A stretch of 64,000 nucleotides of DNA from Candidatus Vicinibacter proximus (GCA_016713905.1 JADJOE010000003.1:930001-994000); one strand, 5' to 3'; counted from the stretch's first letter, positions 26,765 through 35,662 are shown. Notes: generated by a model not told the origin, from the letters alone. Program-made: numbers and translations.

Positions 26765-27628
26765 CTAGTTAAAATGTTTATAACTTGACCTACTAAAATT
26801 CCTCTTTAATCTTCGAAATGCGTGTTCTCTTACTTGTCTGATGCGTTCTATGGACATATTGTAAAGCCTTGAAACCTCCTCCAGGGTTTTGCTACCTCCC
26901 CCATCCAGTCCAAAAATTGCAGTTATAACTTCCCTTTCTCTTGGCGCTAAATTGCTCATGGCTGATTTAAGATCATTCTTTAAAGACTCATTTAAAAGAT
27001 TTAGATCCGGGCTTTCTTGATTCTCATCTACAAGCAGGTCAAGAAGTGCTAAATTTTCACTATCTCCTCCCATAGGTTCATCCAAAGAGCTATGCCTACC
27101 ACCTGAGGCTAAAATGCTCTCAACTGCAACTGCATCCATATCTAAAATTTCACCCAACTCAGCTGCACTAGGCTCTCTTTCATTATTCTGGAGAAATTCC
27201 TGGTGTGCGGTATTAATTTGCTTTACAAGGCTAACTTTATTGTAAGGAAGTCGAATCATCCGGCTATTCTCTACAATAGCTTGTAAGATGGATTGACGTA
27301 TCCACCATACGGCATAGGTTATGAATTTAAATCCTTTCGTCTCATCAAACCTTTTTGCTGCCTTGAGCAAACCTACATTGCCTTCATTGATCAAGTCATT
27401 CAAAGAAAGGCCATTGTTTTGGTATTGTTTGGCCACAGAAACCACAAAACGTAAATTTGAAGTTACCATTTTATCTAATGCTTCCTGATCACCTAATTTT
27501 ATCCGTTTGGCTAATTCAACCTCCTCTTCGGGTGAAAGGACATCAAGTCTGGAAACTTCAGTTAAATATTTTTCCAAAGCTTCGCTTTCACGATTTGTTA
27601 TTTTCTGAGAAATTTTTAGTTGACGCAT
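26765..27628 (-). CDS. rpoD: Primary RNA polymerase sigma factor (short Bacteroidota type)
   Basis: A 287-residue sigma-70, without the long region 1.1 of proteobacterial RpoD, as is normal in Bacteroidota. Region 1.2 reads EALEKYLTEVSRLDVLSPEE. Region 2 holds NLRFVVSVAKQYQNNGLSLNDL, FDETKGFKFITYAVWWIRQS (the -7 recognition and melting helix). Region 3 follows MIRLPYNKVSLV. Region 4 has LAPREREVITAIFGLDGG and the helix-turn-helix LEEVSRLYNMSIERIRQVRE. It recognises the TAnnTTTG boxes seen across this window. It follows pnp by 91 bases. A near-match box (TGGCTTTG) lies at 27659-27666 on its strand. Confidence 0.96.
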   Translation of the reverse strand: MRQLKISQKITNRESEALEKYLTEVSRLDVLSPEEEVELAKRIKLGDQEALDKMVTSNLRFVVSVAKQYQNNGLSLNDLINEGNVGLLKAAKRFDETKGFKFITYAVWWIRQSILQAIVENSRMIRLPYNKVSLVKQINTAHQEFLQNNEREPSAAELGEILDMDAVAVESILASGGRHSSLDEPMGGDSENLALLDLLVDENQESPDLNLLNESLKNDLKSAMSNLAPREREVITAIFGLDGGGSKTLEEVSRLYNMSIERIRQVREHAFRRLKRNFSRSSYKHFN

Positions 27629-27719
27629 AGGAAATATTGGCTTACAGATATATAAGCGACAAAGCCACTAAAAAGTTTCAGTGTTAAAAAACTTTGGAAA
27701 TAAAAAAATAAAATCAGAT

Positions 27720-29870
27720 TTAATTGGCAGCTTCAATTAGGCTTCCATCTTTATTGTACAAAACCTTTCGGGATAAGCGCAATTTTCCAGTTTTAGGATC
27801 AGTCCCAATCAACTTAACTTTGATGGCATCTCCAACTTTAAGTGCATCTTCCACTTTTTCCAATCTGGCATGCGTAATTTCACTGATGTGCACTAATCCG
27901 CTTTTACCATAAAAGTCAACAAATGCACCAAAAGGCATTATGGTTACCACTTTTGCATCAAAAACATCCCCTACCTGAGGCACGAAAGTTATTGCCCTGA
28001 TCATGGCTACTGCAGCTTCGATCGCTTCTTTATTATTGCTGGCAATATTTATAACCCCCTTGTCTCCCACCTCTTCGATATTGATCTTAGTGCCAGTTTT
28101 GGCTTGCATTTCCTGAATGATTTTTCCTCCAGGTCCAATAACCGGTCCTATAAAACTCTTCTCTATGATCATTTCTACAATTCGAGGAGCGTGAGGTTTG
28201 AAATCAGATTTCGGTGCTGAAATGGTCTCATCCATTTTATCCAAAATATGAATTCTGCCCTCTTTGGCCTGTAGCAATGCTTGCTCCAACAATTCATAGG
28301 ACAGCCCGTCAATTTTCATATCCATCTGGGTACCACATATGCCTTTGCGGGTACCAGTTATTTTAAAATCCATATCCCCCAAAGCGTCTTCATCGCCGAG
28401 AATATCTGATAAGATGGCAAATTTTCCATCTTCCGCAATCATGCCCATTGCAATTCCTGAGGCTGCTGCCTTGATAGGAACTCCTGCATCCATTAAAGCA
28501 AGTGAGCCTGCACATACAGTTGCCATGGAAGATGATCCATTGGACTCCAAAATATCAGAGACTATTCTTACAGTATAAGGAAAATCTTTAGGCATCACTT
28601 TGCGTAAAGAGCGTCCTGCGAGGTTTGCATGTCCAACCTCCCGTCTACCAGGACCTCGCATTGGTTTTGCTTCACCTACAGAAAAAGGTGGAAAATTATA
28701 ATGAAGGAAGAATTTTTCATCATAAAGTTCTAAAGCAGTGTCTACCATCATTTCATCATCCTTGGTACCAAGAGTAACGGTAGTTAAAGATTGTGTCTCT
28801 CCCCTGTTAAATATTGAGGCTCCATGAGGAGCAGGCAAACAATCGATTTCTGACCAAATAGGTCTTACTTGGGTACTTGTTCTGCCGTCTAATCGTTTCC
28901 CACTCTCTAACACCATTTTACGGACCAGACTTTTCTTAATCTTGTCAAAATAGTACTCTACAAATAATTTTTTTTCGGTCATGTACTCTTCTCCTTTTTC
29001 AGCTAAAAGAGCTTCTTTGTAATCCTTAAAAATTTTATCGAAAGCTTCTTTTCGACTGGACTTATCCAATGATGAAGAGGCAACTTTATTTATTGAATCA
29101 GTAAGCGCTGCTTCCATAGCTGCTTTCAATTCAGGATCTTCTGCTTTTGGTGTGAGTTCTCGTTTAACCGAAACCTTTGCGCCCAGCTGGGCTGCCAATT
29201 CTAACTGTGCCTTGCATTGTAATTTAATTGCTTCGTGGCCAATCTTTATAGCCTCTATCATATCATGTTCGGCACATTCATTAGCTTCTCCCTCCACCAT
29301 CATCAGGTTTTTCTCTGTGGCGGCAACGATAATGTCCAACTCAGCGTCCACAAGTGCACTTTTTGCCGGGTTAATTACAAATTCCCCGTTAATCTTTGCC
29401 ACTCTTACAGAGGAGATCGGCCCGTCCCAGTTAATATTTGAACAAACGAGTGCAGTAGAAGCTGCTAGCGCTGCAAACACATCCGGCAAAGTGTCCTTTT
29501 CTCCGGAAAGCAGAGTAATGATAATTTGAGTTTCATTCATGTATCCATCGGGAAACAAAGGACGGATAGGACGATCTACCAATCTCGAAATGAGGATTTC
29601 GTAGTCATTTAATTTTGTTTCCCTGCGAAAAAAGTTACCTGGAATTCGGCCGGCTGCGGCAAATTTCTCCTGGTAATCCACAGAAAGTGGGAAAAATGGT
29701 TGATTTTCTCTAGGTTCTTTAGCAGAAACTACACTTGCAAAAAGTATTGTATCTCCGCAACGTACCACAGCTGAACCATCAGCCTGAGTCCCTAGTTTTC
29801 CCGTCTCAAGAGTAACTACCCTTCCATCAGGTAAATTAAAGGACGTAGAAAAAGGAATTTGTAATCCCAT
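27720..29870 (-). CDS. pnp: Polyribonucleotide nucleotidyltransferase (PNPase)
   Basis: A 716-residue exoribonuclease that degrades RNA 3' to 5' with phosphate. It has an RNase PH domain 1 (DTILFASVVSAKEPREN, then FFRRETKLNDYEILISRLVD), an all-helical linker, RNase PH domain 2 (RLDGRTSTQVRPIW, then GRREVGHANLAGRSL), a KH domain (IGPVIGPGGKIIQEMQAKTG) and a C-terminal S1 domain (GLVHISEITHARLEKVED). The length is normal. It is located 122 bases after rpsO, the widely conserved pair, and before rpoD. Confidence 0.97.
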   Translation of the reverse strand: MGLQIPFSTSFNLPDGRVVTLETGKLGTQADGSAVVRCGDTILFASVVSAKEPRENQPFFPLSVDYQEKFAAAGRIPGNFFRRETKLNDYEILISRLVDRPIRPLFPDGYMNETQIIITLLSGEKDTLPDVFAALAASTALVCSNINWDGPISSVRVAKINGEFVINPAKSALVDAELDIIVAATEKNLMMVEGEANECAEHDMIEAIKIGHEAIKLQCKAQLELAAQLGAKVSVKRELTPKAEDPELKAAMEAALTDSINKVASSSLDKSSRKEAFDKIFKDYKEALLAEKGEEYMTEKKLFVEYYFDKIKKSLVRKMVLESGKRLDGRTSTQVRPIWSEIDCLPAPHGASIFNRGETQSLTTVTLGTKDDEMMVDTALELYDEKFFLHYNFPPFSVGEAKPMRGPGRREVGHANLAGRSLRKVMPKDFPYTVRIVSDILESNGSSSMATVCAGSLALMDAGVPIKAAASGIAMGMIAEDGKFAILSDILGDEDALGDMDFKITGTRKGICGTQMDMKIDGLSYELLEQALLQAKEGRIHILDKMDETISAPKSDFKPHAPRIVEMIIEKSFIGPVIGPGGKIIQEMQAKTGTKINIEEVGDKGVINIASNNKEAIEAAVAMIRAITFVPQVGDVFDAKVVTIMPFGAFVDFYGKSGLVHISEITHARLEKVEDALKVGDAIKVKLIGTDPKTGKLRLSRKVLYNKDGSLIEAAN

Positions 29871-29992
29871 GATAATTGTCTTTAATATAATTTATTCAAT
29901 CACTCGCACCAGTGACGCTCATTAAAATAGAAAAAGGAAAGCCTTCAGCAGATTAAAACACAATACAAACTATTGAAAAACAATAGATTGTA

Positions 29993-30268
29993 TTATTTTC
30001 TTAGGCCTAATTGGTCGAGGATCTTTCTGTATCTCTCCAGATCGTTGCTGTGAAGATAGTTGAGGAGTTTTTTTCTTTTACTTACCAGGTTTAACAAGGT
30101 TCTTTTGCAGGAAAAGTCCTTTCTGTTAGTCCTGAGGTGGTCCGACAAAGCCTGAATTCTGAAAGTAAACAAGGCAATCTGGCCTTCACTTGAACCGGTA
30201 TTAGTGGCTGAACCACCATACTGATTAAAAATTTCCTCTGTTTTTTCTTTAGTTAAATAAGCACTCAT
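29993..30268 (-). CDS. rpsO: 30S ribosomal protein S15
   Basis: A 91-residue S15 (normal 88-90): NTGSSEGQIALFTFRIQALS, HLRTNRKDFSCKRTLLNLVS, KRKKLLNYLHSNDLERY and the final LGLRK. It binds 16S rRNA h20-h22. It precedes pnp on the same strand. The leader contains a TGATC-TTCGG-GATCA hairpin and an exact -7 box, so autoregulation through the leader, as known in other bacteria, is possible here. Confidence 0.97.
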   Translation of the reverse strand: MSAYLTKEKTEEIFNQYGGSATNTGSSEGQIALFTFRIQALSDHLRTNRKDFSCKRTLLNLVSKRKKLLNYLHSNDLERYRKILDQLGLRK

Positions 30269-30296
30269 TGTAAAAGTATGTATTAGTTACCAAATG

Positions 30297-30311
30297 TGAT
30301 CCCGAAGATCA
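30297..30311 (-). promoter_or_regulatory. Small hairpin in rpsO leader
   Basis: On the minus strand TGATC and GATCA flank TTCGG, giving a 5-bp stem capped by a UUCG-type loop, about 30 bases before the rpsO start. Confidence 0.4.
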
Positions 30312-30323
30312 GTTTTAGCGGGG

Positions 30324-30331
30324 CAAATATA
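30324..30331 (-). promoter_or_regulatory. -7 box before rpsO
   Basis: TATATTTG on the minus strand is an exact match, followed by C, 55 bases before the rpsO ATG. Confidence 0.5.
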
Positions 30332-30486
30332 GATAAATATTTGATAATGAGAAAATTTTTAGACAGGATGAAAATAAAATCCCAAGAGATTTTATATAAA
30401 AACCGGGTAAAATTCATGTAAAAACTATTTCCAGTAAATGACCTTCTGAACCTAAAGCTTAAGTTTCAATATTCTTTCCTGCCGTG

Positions 30487-31254
30487 TTATTCCATGCCTT
30501 TCGCCTCCTCCCACAATAGATCCATCTCGTCTAAACTCATATCTGAAAGTGGCTTTTGAGCAATACGTTCAATATACTCAAACCGTCGAATAAATTTACG
30601 ATTGGTTTTTTCAAGTGCAGTTTCAGGGTCAATTTTAAGAAACCGTGCATAATTGATTAGAGCAAAAAGCAGATCACCATATTCATCCTCAATTTCTCCC
30701 TGAGTGCAATTATTTTGAATATTCGTCTGCAACTCAATCATTTCTTCTTCCACCTTAGCTTTAACCTGACCTATATTATCCCATTCAAAACCTACCTGAG
30801 CTGTTTTTTCCTGAAGTCTTAGTGCTTTGATCATAGCAGGGAGAGACCTGGGCACGCCAGCTAAAAGACCTGTTTTTTTTTCTTGTTGTTTTAATTTTTC
30901 CCAATTTTTCTTGACCTCCTCCTCATTTTCCACTTTAGTATCACCATATATATGGGGATGTCTGTGTATCAATTTAGCAGAAACTCCCTCAATCACATCC
31001 TGGAGGTTAAAATGATTTCCTTCAGAACCTATTCGTGCATAAAAAATGATGTGTAACAATACATCTCCCAACTCTTCCTTAATTCCGTTAAAATCCACTT
31101 TGATAATCTCATCTGCCAACTCATAAGTTTCTTCAATGGTGAGACTTCTTAGACTTTGAATGGTTTGTTTCTTATCCCAGGGACATCCTTCTCTTAATTC
31201 ATCCATTATCTTGACTAGTCCAAGAAATGCTTGTGAAAGTGTTTCTCTATCCAT
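30487..31254 (-). CDS. mazG: Nucleoside triphosphate pyrophosphohydrolase
   Basis: A 255-residue, two-domain MazG. Domain one holds LREGCPWDKKQTIQSLRSLT and the metal-binding EETYELADEI plus EELGDVLLHIIFYA. Domain two repeats the pattern with KAKVEEEMIELQTNIQ and EDEYGDLLFALINYARF. It hydrolyses NTPs to NMP and PPi, cleaning the pool of altered nucleotides. It starts one base after the ribA stop, so the two are co-transcribed. Confidence 0.95.
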   Translation of the reverse strand: MDRETLSQAFLGLVKIMDELREGCPWDKKQTIQSLRSLTIEETYELADEIIKVDFNGIKEELGDVLLHIIFYARIGSEGNHFNLQDVIEGVSAKLIHRHPHIYGDTKVENEEEVKKNWEKLKQQEKKTGLLAGVPRSLPAMIKALRLQEKTAQVGFEWDNIGQVKAKVEEEMIELQTNIQNNCTQGEIEDEYGDLLFALINYARFLKIDPETALEKTNRKFIRRFEYIERIAQKPLSDMSLDEMDLLWEEAKGME

Positions 31255-31255
31255 G

Positions 31256-31843
31256 TTATTCCTGTGGTAAATGATGTCCCATTTTCTCTCGTTTCGTCCT
31301 TAAGTAAGCTTCATTATAATTATCCAGAGGTTTGATCATTGGAAATAACTCGCTAATCTCAATCCCATTTGACTCCAGGTACGTTTTTTTTAACGGATTA
31401 TTGGATATTAACCTCACACGGTTAATCTTCCATTCTTTAAGAATTTTAACTGCCGGATCATAATTTCTTAAATCAGAATCAAAACCTAATTTGTGATTGG
31501 CTTCAATGGTATCATATCCTTCATCCTGCAAGGCATAAGCACCAATCTTATTGTGCAGCCCTATTCCTCTTCCTTCTTGTCTTAAGTAAATCAACATTCC
31601 CCCAAATCGCTGAATGAGATCAAGACTTTTGCGAAGTTGAAAACCACAATCACACCTTAGGGAGCCAAACACGTCTCCGGTAAGACATTCAGAGTGAATA
31701 CGCAACCAGACTGGCAAAGTATTATCCAAACCATCATTAGTGACTAGTGCGATATGTGGGTTGTTGGGGTCATCAAAAGCATAGCTATAAACCCTAAAAG
31801 CTCCACTTTCGGTAGGTAAAAAAGCATCTTTTACATCTGTCAT
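31256..31843 (-). CDS. ribA: GTP cyclohydrolase II
   Basis: A 195-residue stand-alone RibA. It opens GTP to 2,5-diamino-6-ribosylamino-pyrimidinone phosphate, the first step of riboflavin synthesis. The zinc site is GDVFGSLRCDCGFQL. The catalytic stretch is IYLRQEGRGIGLHNKIGAYA and ANHKLGFDSDLRNY, and NRVRLISNNPLKK follows. It is not fused to RibB. The riboflavin genes are scattered here (ribH at 41679, ribF at 54842). No FMN riboswitch is seen upstream, only a hairpin (31861-31892). Confidence 0.95.
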   Translation of the reverse strand: MTDVKDAFLPTESGAFRVYSYAFDDPNNPHIALVTNDGLDNTLPVWLRIHSECLTGDVFGSLRCDCGFQLRKSLDLIQRFGGMLIYLRQEGRGIGLHNKIGAYALQDEGYDTIEANHKLGFDSDLRNYDPAVKILKEWKINRVRLISNNPLKKTYLESNGIEISELFPMIKPLDNYNEAYLRTKREKMGHHLPQE

Positions 31844-31860
31844 TTCGGCAAAAACTGATA

Positions 31861-31892
31861 TTTAAACCCAAACAAAGCCATTTGGGTTTAAA
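31861..31892. repeat. Perfect 12-bp inverted repeat upstream of ribA
   Basis: TTTAAACCCAAA (31861-31872) and TTTGGGTTTAAA (31881-31892) form a perfect stem with an 8-base loop, 18 bases before the ribA start on the minus strand. It may be an operator, a leader hairpin or an end of transcription. Confidence 0.7.
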
Positions 31893-31902
31893 AAAGTGAG
31901 TT

Positions 31903-31910
31903 GAGTTTTG
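31903..31910 (+). promoter_or_regulatory. Promoter for candidate small RNA
   Basis: GAGTTTTG (one mismatch to TAnnTTTG) is preceded by TTTG at 31881-31884 with an 18-base spacer, a good -33/-7 arrangement on the plus strand. Confidence 0.4.
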
Positions 31911-31916
31911 GTTACT

Positions 31917-32071
31917 AGTGGCTTATCCCTTTCTAAAGGAACTTTTGCCTTGCCACAATGACAAAACCGTACAGGTAAGCAATACGGTTGATACAATACT
32001 GAAAATCAACATGATTAGCCGTTTTGTTTGCTTGATTTAATAAAAATGGTGCTGCAAGATCGCACCTTTTT
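31917..32071 (+). ncRNA. Candidate small RNA between ribA and M1 peptidase
   Basis: About 155 bases on the strand opposite both neighbours. The 5' domain is GTGGC (31918)...GCCAC (31956) enclosing a CCTTT/AAAGG hairpin. A possible three-way junction follows: ACAAAAC (31961)/GTTTTGT (32021) around ACCGTA/TACGGT and TTGAT/ATCAA hairpins. It ends in GGTGC (32048)/GCACC (32062) followed by TTTTT, a terminator shape. A promoter-like pair lies just upstream, and no ORF of note is present. It does not resemble SRP RNA, tmRNA or RNase P to me. Everything here is drawn by eye from a single sequence. Confidence 0.45.
32048..32071 (+). terminator. Rho-independent terminator of the candidate small RNA
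   Basis: GGTGC (32048-32052), a 9-base loop, GCACC (32062-32066), then TTTTT. The minus strand also has a T-run, so it may serve the leftward M1 peptidase gene too. Confidence 0.55.
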
Positions 32072-32156
32072 ATAGCTTTACTTACTTTTATTGTCTAAAA
32101 TTTTAAATAAATTTTTTTTGAATATTTCCCGCTTTATTTTTCAGGCAAAAGCGAAT

Positions 32157-34001
32157 TTATTCAGGCTCAGTTGAATAAATTTGATTTTCAGGGTTAATGT
32201 CTGCCAACTGATGAAAGGGATCCAAAACAACCGTTTTAATTTTGTCTTTTGGCACATCTAAAATTAATTCATAAAACGGATTTACCCAATGCCAAGGCCT
32301 TCCAACCTTCCAATTACTGTCAAAAATCTCTTTATGTCCTCGCATCAAATCCAATGGAATGGTATAAAATATACTTTTCCCGTTTTTGAGCTTAATTTCC
32401 AGGTCGATTGGCATAGGTAAAAGACTTTTTCGGGCCAATACAATTTTTGAATTTTTACCCTCACTTTCAAGCCTTTCAATAGCGTAATCTATGGTCTTTG
32501 TAGTGAAAATCCAATATTCTTTAAACCAATCCAATTCCAGGCCAGATGCTTTCTCCATAACACGAAAAAAATCATCCGCATCTGGATGTTTAAACCTCCA
32601 CTGATAATAGTAAGAAAGCAAAGAATTATCGAAAGTTTGTTCGCCCATAATATATCGTAACTGCAATAAACACAGTGCTCCTTTTGTATAAGACGCCATC
32701 CCATAGGCAACATTTGTAGAATAATGATCTGCATGTGTGGACAAAGCCTCTTCTTTTCCAGAATTCACAAAATCAATATATGATTTAAGCGTTTCTTGAA
32801 AGGCATGCTCTTCAGGATTAAAACCAGGTAACAATCCTTTAGACTTAATATAATTTGAAGTAAGATACTCAGCATAAGAGGTAAATCCCTCATCCATCCA
32901 TGGATAGAGGCTTTCGTTTGAAGCTAGAAGCATTTGATACCAACTATGCATCCATTCATGGAGGCATACGCCTACCAAACTATGCAATGGTCGATTTCCA
33001 GTAATCAGTGTTGCCAGAGGGTATTCCATACCCCCATCACCCCCTTGAATAAATGAATAAGACTGGTAAGGATATTCTCCAAAATGTTTTTGCGCATAAT
33101 CAAGTGCCACATCCATTATTGGAGGCAATTCCTTCCAGGATTGTACATAAGGATTGTTTTTTAGATAATAAAAATGTAATTTTTTACCATCCTTGCGCAC
33201 ATAAATATCGTGGATATAATCCGGATCTGCAGCCCAAACAAAATCGTGCACCTTAGGTGCAAAAAATTGCCAAATTCGAGTCTTTCCATTCTGAAACAAA
33301 GAATCATTTGGCCAATTACAATCCATTGAATTTAGAAGATAACCAGTTGAAGCGACACAAAATTTTTTATCCAATTCTATATTCACTCTAAAATCACCCC
33401 AAGGCCCATAAAATTCTCTGGCAATGTATGGTGGGGTGTGCCACCCATGTTGGTCATAATTACATAATTTAGGGTACCATTGCGCCATCGAATAATCAAC
33501 GCCCTCTTTGTTGTTACGCCCTGTCCTCCTTATTTGGACAGGCACTTGAGCTTCAAATTCAATTTCGATTTTTGCAGAATCTAGAGGTAAAATTGATTCC
33601 ATCAATTTTACCTCCATGATGGTTCCTTCGATATGGTAATTAAGAGCTTTCCCGTCCTTTGTGATCTTATTTATCTTTTGAAACCCCACCTCTTCAGGAT
33701 TGAGCGAGGCAATTCTACTTCCGATTCGTTTGTCAGGGTCCACAATCGTGCGTGAACGAACATCCATATCACTGCCAGGTTGAAATGCATTGAGATAAAG
33801 ATGATAATACAGTTTATCCAATGTATCTGGACTCGAATTGTAAACGGTCAACACTTGATTTCCTGAAATCAAATGAATTTTATCATTAAGCCTTACATTC
33901 ATTAAATAGTTCACCCCCAACTGCCATCGGTCCGGTTGACCATAATTCAAGCTCACCAACATTAAGAAGGGAAAAATCGATAAAAATCTAAGCCTCAACA
34001 T
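32157..34001 (-). CDS. M1 family metallopeptidase
   Basis: A 614-residue exported zinc peptidase. The signal peptide is LRLRFLSIFPFLMLVSLNYG. The N-terminal beta domain runs to about residue 270, then come GGDGGMEYPLATLITG (the GxMEN-like exopeptidase motif, here GGMEY), the zinc site HEWMHSWYQ and the downstream DEGFTSYAEYL with the third ligand. It probably trims peptides in the periplasm or at the cell surface. The start at 34001 begins the signal peptide; an ATG at 34025 is in frame. It overlaps the end of the CPBP gene by 14 bases, so the two are translationally coupled. Confidence 0.92.
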   Translation of the reverse strand: MLRLRFLSIFPFLMLVSLNYGQPDRWQLGVNYLMNVRLNDKIHLISGNQVLTVYNSSPDTLDKLYYHLYLNAFQPGSDMDVRSRTIVDPDKRIGSRIASLNPEEVGFQKINKITKDGKALNYHIEGTIMEVKLMESILPLDSAKIEIEFEAQVPVQIRRTGRNNKEGVDYSMAQWYPKLCNYDQHGWHTPPYIAREFYGPWGDFRVNIELDKKFCVASTGYLLNSMDCNWPNDSLFQNGKTRIWQFFAPKVHDFVWAADPDYIHDIYVRKDGKKLHFYYLKNNPYVQSWKELPPIMDVALDYAQKHFGEYPYQSYSFIQGGDGGMEYPLATLITGNRPLHSLVGVCLHEWMHSWYQMLLASNESLYPWMDEGFTSYAEYLTSNYIKSKGLLPGFNPEEHAFQETLKSYIDFVNSGKEEALSTHADHYSTNVAYGMASYTKGALCLLQLRYIMGEQTFDNSLLSYYYQWRFKHPDADDFFRVMEKASGLELDWFKEYWIFTTKTIDYAIERLESEGKNSKIVLARKSLLPMPIDLEIKLKNGKSIFYTIPLDLMRGHKEIFDSNWKVGRPWHWVNPFYELILDVPKDKIKTVVLDPFHQLADINPENQIYSTEPE

Positions 34002-34860
34002 TTTTTTCAATTTTGGAAAATACATACTTTAATGGTAAATATTTTAGAAAGTACCTGGAAATGAATAAATAAAGCACTATGACCAATATGGATAGAAGTG
34101 CCATGACTTTTCCATCCGGATCTTTAGTCAACCAAAGACTATCTGTTTGCAAAACAGAACCTTCATAACCTACCAAAAGAGCTCCAAAGACATTTGTTGC
34201 TGCATGAATACCTATCGCCTGTTCCAATCCCTGATCTAAAACTGTAATAAAACCTAGAAAAAGAGCGGTTACAAAATAATACCCAAACATTAAGGCATAA
34301 CCAAATTGTTCATTTTCAGGATTTGGCCCATGCATAAGTGCAAATAAAACGGCACTGATTAACACGGGCAAATAGCGATTGGAAAACAAAAGGTAAAGTC
34401 CTTGCATCAAATAACCTCTAAAAAACAACTCTTCAGTTAGAGACTGAACCAACAACAAGCTAAAACTTATCCCGAACAATATAAGAAATGCAGAAATGCT
34501 GAAATTGAACTGGTATTCTACCTTTAAAATTAGTGCACTTGCCAATTCAACTGCAACAAGTAACCCCAGCCAAACAAAAAAACCAAATAATATTCTGTAA
34601 AATCTTATTTTTTGAAAAGAAGTGAATAAACTTAATGGGGGCCGCCGATGTAAATAAGTAACACAAAAGAGCAATTCAGCCAGAATAAAACAAAATGGCA
34701 GCAGAAGACTGGCCAGTGTTTTGTTTTTTTCTAAAGGATCAATATAAGTATACTCAGCGATCAAAAAAGCACTTAATGTAGCTGCCAGAAAACACAGCAT
34801 AATGGTCAGGAAATAAATCCAACCAGCATTATTTCCTTTGCGTGCATTTTCTAAAAACAT
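33988..34860 (-). CDS. CPBP family intramembrane glutamic endopeptidase
   Basis: A 290-residue protein with about eight membrane helices. The ABI/CPBP motifs are complete: EELFFRGYL (EExxxR) near residue 145, ALMHGPNPENEQ (motif with His) and IGIHAATNVFGAL. These membrane glutamic proteases, related to eukaryotic Rce1, have varied or unknown substrates. It is the upstream partner of the M1 peptidase in a two-gene operon. Confidence 0.9.
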   Translation of the reverse strand: MFLENARKGNNAGWIYFLTIMLCFLAATLSAFLIAEYTYIDPLEKNKTLASLLLPFCFILAELLFCVTYLHRRPPLSLFTSFQKIRFYRILFGFFVWLGLLVAVELASALILKVEYQFNFSISAFLILFGISFSLLLVQSLTEELFFRGYLMQGLYLLFSNRYLPVLISAVLFALMHGPNPENEQFGYALMFGYYFVTALFLGFITVLDQGLEQAIGIHAATNVFGALLVGYEGSVLQTDSLWLTKDPDGKVMALLSILVIVLYLFISRYFLKYLPLKYVFSKIEKNVEA

Positions 34861-34935
34861 ATTATTCTTTGTCTTTATCTTTGAAGGTGTAAAAGTATTA
34901 ATTTGGCATGAATGTCTTAATAATACATAATCGTA

Positions 34936-34943
34936 TTAATTTT
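34936..34943 (+). promoter_or_regulatory. -7 box before DUF6580-like gene
   Basis: TAATTTTG, an exact match followed by C, lies 17 bases before the ATG at 34961. Confidence 0.5.
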
Positions 34944-34960
34944 GCTCATAAATCTTAATC

Positions 34961-35512
34961 ATGTCGAAAAAGGAATGGATTCTGTTAATAGGAGTTACGA
35001 TTTGCTTAATTGTGTCTAGAATAATCCCTCATGCTCCTAATTTCACCTCTTCTTTGGCTGGTTTATTGTTTGGTGCGGTCATTCTTCGAAAAAATGCCGC
35101 AGCCTTTTTATTATTACTTGGTTACATTTTGGCTGATATTTTCATCAATAATGTCATTTATCCGTCCACATCGATTAAATGGTTGAGTTCTGGATTTGAA
35201 TGGATATTTACCACTTTCCTGATTATTTTTTTTGTCAATAAATTATTTACTTCTAATGGCTATACCCCAATAAAAATTATTGGATTGAGTGTTGTGAGCT
35301 CATTGATTTTCTTCGTATTTTCAAACTATGCAGTTTGGCTTGGATTTATTTTGTATTCTCCTGACACTGCAGGTCTCACTGCTTGTTTTATTGCTGCTAT
35401 TCCATTTCTGATGAATGAGATGGCTGGCACTTTGTTCTATTCTTGTTTATTTTTTGGTCTTTACTGGATTTATGAATACGGACAACCCAAAACTTCCAGG
35501 CTTATTGTCTGA
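34961..35512 (+). CDS. DUF6580-like integral membrane protein
   Basis: A 183-residue protein with five or six membrane helices. The early RIIPHAPNFTSSLAGLLFGA and the LILADIFINNV-like segment (LGYILADIFINN) match the family of small Bacteroidota/Verrucomicrobia membrane proteins now called DUF6580, which resemble the S components of ECF transporters. The function is unknown. It overlaps the start of the DUF5522 gene by 41 bases. Confidence 0.75.
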   Translation: MSKKEWILLIGVTICLIVSRIIPHAPNFTSSLAGLLFGAVILRKNAAAFLLLLGYILADIFINNVIYPSTSIKWLSSGFEWIFTTFLIIFFVNKLFTSNGYTPIKIIGLSVVSSLIFFVFSNYAVWLGFILYSPDTAGLTACFIAAIPFLMNEMAGTLFYSCLFFGLYWIYEYGQPKTSRLIV

Positions 35513-35651
35513 TTCAGATCCGGAGTCCGGAGAATCTGGCAAGGACTTTTATTTGGAAAATGGTTTTATAGTTTTTACTGCTAGTTACCATCTCAAACGA
35601 GGTTATTGTTGTCGCTCGGGATGTCGGCATTGCCCATACCACACGCAATAA
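35472..35651 (+). CDS. DUF5522 small cysteine-rich protein
   Basis: A 59-residue protein ending in the diagnostic Cys pattern HLKRGYCCRSGCRHCPYH, preceded by YLENGFIVFTASY. This is the DUF5522 family, short proteins widespread in Bacteroidota, probably binding a metal through four or more cysteines. The reading frame is open further upstream (from 35415), but that would extend into the membrane-protein gene; ATG 35472 gives the usual family size. No promoter is seen; it is probably co-transcribed with the gene before it. Confidence 0.85.
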   Translation: MNTDNPKLPGLLSDSDPESGESGKDFYLENGFIVFTASYHLKRGYCCRSGCRHCPYHTQ

Positions 35652-35662
35652 ACAAAAATTGT

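Noticed and set aside
31844..32156. FMN riboswitch before ribA
   Set aside because: The conserved RFN element pattern (AGGG...GAAATTCCC and GGCGGT...) is absent here. The same holds before ribH and the RibF fusion.
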